Positions 33,762-37,113 of a stretch of 37,113 nucleotides of DNA are shown here, piece after piece. The DNA is from CAVVIO01 sp963748095 (lineage in GTDB: Bacteria > Bacteroidota > Bacteroidia > Bacteroidales > UBA10428). The stretch spans positions 1 through 37,113 of the forward strand of contig CAVVIO010000088.1 of the NCBI GenBank assembly GCA_963748095.1. The letters run 5' to 3'. The notes below the pieces were generated by a model, which saw only the letters and a list, made by a program, of their open reading frames with translations, was not told the DNA's origin and did not search any database. The position numbers were made by a program, and so were the translations under genes. Each line of letters begins with the position of its first letter. The stretch's first letter is position 1.

Positions 33762-33908
33762 AGTGCCGGCAAGAAAACTCCATTTTCTGCGTTACGCTTG
33801 TCAGAAAATTCCTCATTTACATTAGTAAACTGCGGTTTTTCTGACTTCACAAGCCTTGAAAATGAACTTTTCTTATCCGACACCGGACTTTTCGGGCAAG
33901 CACTAATT
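33758..33908. repeat. Palindromic element B (related to A, 151 bp)
   Basis: It abuts element A, sharing the joint CTAATTAG, and ends in AATTAGTGC inverted repeats. It has the same three nested stems in different sequence: outer AAGAAAACTCCATTTTC (33771-33787) with GAAAATGAACTTTTCTT (33858-33874), middle GTCAGAAAA with TTTTCTGAC (33800-33808, 33837-33845), and apical TTTAC/GTAAA around ATTA (33816-33829). Unpaired parts are conserved with A (TACATTAGTA, GCCTTGAA, CCTCA). The following 190 bases to the next gene hold nothing that I can name. Confidence 0.8.
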
Positions 33909-34098
33909 AAAACAAATTAGTTTTTTTCTTTAAAAATTGGTCATCTGTAAAATAAACAGAAAGAGACCTTATCAGAATTTTTTCAACCGCCGGATTATTT
34001 AAATTCTCTATAAATTGAGAAGGAGAAAAAATATTTGTTAATATTAAAAATCAGGTTTAATTTTTTTATTTACTATTTTAGCGCTTTGCATTTTTGAT

Positions 34099-35514
34099 AT
34101 GAGTGAAGAAAGATTTGCCAATTACGATGATTATCATTTCATAGAAGTCATTAACCGATTTCGGAACATGCAAAAAATGAACCGTATCGGGTTTTTTGAT
34201 GTATATGAATTTGAGAATATTATTGATTATTACATTGAACAACGTGACTTTAAAAATGCAAAGGATGCTGCAAAAATCGGAATAAGTCAACATCCAAATT
34301 CCTCTTTATTAAAGCTGAAATTTGCACAGATATTGGTAGAGAACGGAAAACCGTCAGAAGGTTTAAGAGTGCTCAGATCGGTTGAATCCCTGGAATTTAA
34401 TAATTATGAATTATACCTGGCGAAAGGGGTTGCTTATAATTTACTCGGTAAAGTAAACGATGCCAGAAAAGAATTCGAAAAAGCGATTTCTATTTCGAAC
34501 GACTGGAAGGATGAAGTAATTTATAGTATCGCATTATCGTATATACAGATTAATAAAATAAGCCAGGCCATCAACTATCTGCTGTTGGGTCATGAAGTCA
34601 ATCCGGAAAATACGCTGATCGTGTTTGAGCTGGCAATGTGTTACGAAAGGATTGATAAAGTTGAAGAGAGTATACAGTATTATTCGAAATACCTCGATAT
34701 CGATCCTTTTGCAGAAAATGTTTGGTTTTCATTGGGGATGCTTTATGGTAGTCTGAATGAAACAAAAATGGCACTCGAAGCATATGATTATGCACTGGCA
34801 ATTAATCCGGATTATACCTCAGCATATTATAATAAGGCCGGGGTACTGGTAAATGATGGAAGATATGCGGACGCCATTAAAGTATATGAAGAGTTACTGA
34901 ATTATGAAGAAAATGATCCTCAAATACTTTGTTATATAGGCGAGTGTTATGAAAAAATGGGGATGTTACCCGATGCATTGCGTAGTTTTAAAAAATCACT
35001 ACGGATAGATAATAATTTCGGTGACGGATTGTTTGGGATCAGCCTGGTTTATTTCGATAAGAAAAGGTACAATATTGGCGAGCAATATATATTTAACGCG
35101 CTTAAAGTAGATCCTGAAAATTCGGAATACTGGTTTATGCTTGGGGAAATTAAGAATGCCCAACATAAATTGGTTGAAGCACTGGATGCCTATAACCGCA
35201 CTATTGAGCTTGATCCGAACGACTATGAAGCCTGGTTGGCTAAAGCCAATATACTTTATGAAGAGGAAAAACTAGCCGACGCTATTGATATATTAAGCCA
35301 GGCATACAGATTCAATTACGATATTTCATCAGTTAATTATCGGTTGGCTGTGTATTATTTTTACAATCACGATAATAGTAAAGCCACTGAATATTTTGAA
35401 AAAGGGCTGTCCATGAATTTCAATGAGTATAAAGAAATTTTTCAGAAATTTCCGAAAACCAGGGAATTTGGTCTTTTTAAACAGCTAATTCTTAAATACA
35501 AGATTAAAAATTAA
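34099..35514 (+). CDS. Tetratricopeptide repeat protein, cytoplasmic
   Basis: This 471-residue protein is almost entirely TPR helices: about eleven 34-residue units from about residue 45 to 450, with classic W/Y-A-x-G-Y-A-P motifs (for example YEKMGMLPDALRSFKKSL, ALDAYNRTIELDPNDYEAWL). There is no signal peptide or membrane segment, so it acts in the cytoplasm, presumably as a protein-binding scaffold. The N-terminus (SEERFANYDDYHFIEVINRF) is acidic and not a TPR. It lies 15 bases upstream of the comA-like gene and is probably co-transcribed with it. Proteins like this are widespread in Bacteroidota without an assigned role. Start is ATG 34099. Confidence 0.88.
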   Translation: MSEERFANYDDYHFIEVINRFRNMQKMNRIGFFDVYEFENIIDYYIEQRDFKNAKDAAKIGISQHPNSSLLKLKFAQILVENGKPSEGLRVLRSVESLEFNNYELYLAKGVAYNLLGKVNDARKEFEKAISISNDWKDEVIYSIALSYIQINKISQAINYLLLGHEVNPENTLIVFELAMCYERIDKVEESIQYYSKYLDIDPFAENVWFSLGMLYGSLNETKMALEAYDYALAINPDYTSAYYNKAGVLVNDGRYADAIKVYEELLNYEENDPQILCYIGECYEKMGMLPDALRSFKKSLRIDNNFGDGLFGISLVYFDKKRYNIGEQYIFNALKVDPENSEYWFMLGEIKNAQHKLVEALDAYNRTIELDPNDYEAWLAKANILYEEEKLADAIDILSQAYRFNYDISSVNYRLAVYYFYNHDNSKATEYFEKGLSMNFNEYKEIFQKFPKTREFGLFKQLILKYKIKN

Positions 35515-35529
35515 TTTATTAGCAATAAA

Positions 35530-36342
35530 ATGAATTTTGAACTTCCATTTATTCCGGAGCGAACTAAAAAGCCCAGAGAAGAAGGGCTGACAATGATGAT
35601 GGACAAGGGACTGAGCACCAGTGAAGCTGAAGGTTTTATAGAATCAAGCGGTGAATTTACAGATCTGGTTAAGTTTGGTTTTGGTACTGCGCTGATCACT
35701 AACAAATTGAAAGAAAAAATTAAGTTATACAAACAAGCTAATATACGTCCATATTTTGGAGGTACACTTTTTGAAATGTTCGCGATACGGAATATGTTCG
35801 ACGAATTTCGGAAGTTCATTGCACAATATGGCCTTGATCTTGTTGAGGTTTCCGATGGTTCTATTTACCTGCCACACGAAGAAAAATTGAAATTCATTGA
35901 CATATTGTCAAAGGAAGTGACTGTATTGTCCGAAGTGGGATCGAAACAAAGAGGCGTTATTATTCCTGCAGATAAATGGGTGGAAATGATGCGGACCGAA
36001 CTGGATACCGGCTCCTGGAAAGTTATTGCCGAAGCACGCGAAAGCGGCACCATTGGAATATATGATTGCAACGGATTAGCAAACGAAAGTCTGATCAGTG
36101 ATATTGCCGAACATATCAATCCGCATGAAATTTTATGGGAGGCTCCTTCAGGCAAACAGCAGGTATGGTTTATCAAGCAACAGGGACCGGTTGTTAATTT
36201 GGGGAATATTGCAGCACATGATGTAATTCCCCTCGAATGTTACCGTTGCGGATTACGGGGAGATACATTTTTCGATTTTTTACCTCCCGAATACCAGGAC
36301 AAAAAACCAAAATCATCTGATTATTTAGTGAATAAAAGCTAA
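35530..36342 (+). CDS. comA: Phosphosulfolactate synthase (ComA family)
   Basis: This 270-residue TIM-barrel enzyme should add sulfite to phosphoenolpyruvate to give (2R)-phospho-3-sulfolactate, the first step of coenzyme M synthesis in methanogens. Family motifs are clear: RTKKPREEGLTMMMDKG at the N-terminus, DLVKFGFGTALI, RPYFGGTLFEMF, LVEVSDGSIYLP, and TVLSEVGSKQRG. Length is normal. Bacteroidota do not make coenzyme M, so the product probably feeds another sulfonate, such as sulfolactate or a sulfonated lipid; that is inference. The next pathway enzymes (ComB phosphatase, ComC dehydrogenase) are not in the window. It follows the TPR gene by 15 bases. Its C-terminus (ECYRCGLRGDTFFDFLP) is intact. 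Confidence 0.9.
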   Translation: MNFELPFIPERTKKPREEGLTMMMDKGLSTSEAEGFIESSGEFTDLVKFGFGTALITNKLKEKIKLYKQANIRPYFGGTLFEMFAIRNMFDEFRKFIAQYGLDLVEVSDGSIYLPHEEKLKFIDILSKEVTVLSEVGSKQRGVIIPADKWVEMMRTELDTGSWKVIAEARESGTIGIYDCNGLANESLISDIAEHINPHEILWEAPSGKQQVWFIKQQGPVVNLGNIAAHDVIPLECYRCGLRGDTFFDFLPPEYQDKKPKSSDYLVNKS

Positions 36343-36389
36343 GTAATTTCATTTAGAATTTACACTCTTATTATAATATCTTTTGTCAT

Positions 36390-37079
36390 TTAAAGGAACA
36401 TCTTCGAGGCATCGTTCATTTTCGTGATGTAGTCATTAATATGTTCGTCCCTGGTTTTGAGTCTGTATTGCATGATCCATCGCGGGTGGCCAAGCGGAAT
36501 GATCTTATCGAAAAAATGATGGCGGCTGTTTAGTTCATTCAGGAATTTGAAGTTTTCTCCCTTTCCCACACTGAAACAAACATTTCGGTCAATGCCAAAG
36601 TCGAGCTGCTTTTTTATTGAATCTTCAATAAATGCAGATAATTTTTCTTTCAGGTTTCTGTCATCATAATAATTCATATTTACCCCGTTTTTAATAAATC
36701 CAAGCGGAGAAACGGCGCTAACATAAAATTTTGAATAAAACTTCTCTGCACCTCCGTATTTGTTAAGCATTTCGTAAAAAAATACTGAAGAAAGTTCCTG
36801 TTTTTTCGGGAAAGCATTGTCGATGCCACATTCTTCCTTTAACCGTATAGGGTCGGTGAAGCAAATGCCGGTGATTCCTGCACCAAATCTGCCAGGATTG
36901 ATTCCCAGCAACATTATCCTTTTATTTTGGTCGGAATAATATTTTTCGAAAAATAACCGGTTTAATTCCAATACTTGTTTTTCTTTAAAAGGATTCATTA
37001 TATGTACATCCTTCGGTAGTGAGCCCCGGAATTCGAGATTGGAAATAAAGTACATTACTTTTTCTGCAAATGTTTCCAT
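36390..37079 (-). CDS. Uracil-DNA glycosylase superfamily protein (SMUG2-like)
   Basis: This 229-residue enzyme is related to single-strand-selective uracil-DNA glycosylases, which cut uracil or oxidised pyrimidines from DNA for base-excision repair. The catalytic-loop motif is GINPGRFGAGITG (59-71), a variant of the GxNPG motif, with Asn as the water-coordinating residue. The second motif is LGHPRWIMQYR near the C-terminus. The pattern fits the SMUG2 branch better than family 1 or 4 enzymes. I start at ATG 37079 (METFAEKVMYF); an upstream TTG at 37112 is open but unlikely. It converges with comA, with 47 bases between. The promoter region runs off the right edge. Confidence 0.83.
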   Translation of the reverse strand: METFAEKVMYFISNLEFRGSLPKDVHIMNPFKEKQVLELNRLFFEKYYSDQNKRIMLLGINPGRFGAGITGICFTDPIRLKEECGIDNAFPKKQELSSVFFYEMLNKYGGAEKFYSKFYVSAVSPLGFIKNGVNMNYYDDRNLKEKLSAFIEDSIKKQLDFGIDRNVCFSVGKGENFKFLNELNSRHHFFDKIIPLGHPRWIMQYRLKTRDEHINDYITKMNDASKMFL

Positions 37080-37113
37080 GTGAATAACTGAATATATTAC
37101 TAAAGCTACCAAG

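Overview
The window (37,113 bp, low G+C) comes from a member of the Bacteroidota, most likely a Bacteroidales/Marinilabiliales-type environmental lineage. The evidence is a BtuG-type B12-binding surface lipoprotein next to a TonB-dependent receptor, a secreted protease with a type IX secretion (T9SS) C-terminal sorting domain, TAnnTTTG-type -7 promoter elements, a DUF4369/TlpA-type exported thioredoxin, and a bacterial ComA homologue. Housekeeping genes (argS, ffh, folD, lysA, tRNA-Arg) show it is chromosomal.

Layout. (1) 1-8105, plus strand: the end of a BtuB-type outer-membrane receptor, btuG, a T9SS trypsin-like protease, a 12-repeat TPR-like exported protein and a BtuF-type cobalamin-binding lipoprotein. 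They are packed tightly enough to be one operon; btuF carries a frameshift. (2) 8117-10921, minus: a large AsmA-family protein. (3) 11190-18572, plus: three sensor-kinase genes. The first has lost its phospho-accepting histidine, the second is a 1504-residue MASE1/PAS/GAF hybrid kinase, and the third is a receiver-kinase fusion. (4) 18638-20032: tRNA-Arg(ACG), then a gene-poor stretch with hairpins and a type II toxin-antitoxin pair whose toxin is frameshifted. (5) 20033-24347: glycosyltransferase, exported thioredoxin, lysA, a 22-bp tandem repeat and a small membrane protein. (6) 24359-26514, minus: ATPase and permease of a BtuCD/FecCD-type importer, the likely partners of the btuBGF genes 16 kb away. 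(7) 26685-30827, plus: argS, ffh, folD. (8) 31008-33597: a frameshifted lipoprotein glycosidase-like gene related to GH84. (9) 33592-33908: two adjacent palindromic elements whose nested stems keep pairing although their sequences differ. (10) 34099-37113: a TPR protein, comA-like phosphosulfolactate synthase, and an SMUG2-like uracil-DNA glycosylase on the minus strand.

How the genes fit together. BtuG would capture cobalamin at the surface, BtuB would move it across the outer membrane, BtuF would bind it in the periplasm and BtuCD would import it. Two unrelated exported proteins lie between btuG and btuF. The strongest leads are the pair of covarying palindromes at 33592-33908, the histidine-less kinase beside two intact ones, the interleaved inverted repeats directly behind tRNA-Arg, and three frameshifts that each fall at or next to a GGG run on the plus strand. 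The last may mean sequence errors rather than biology.
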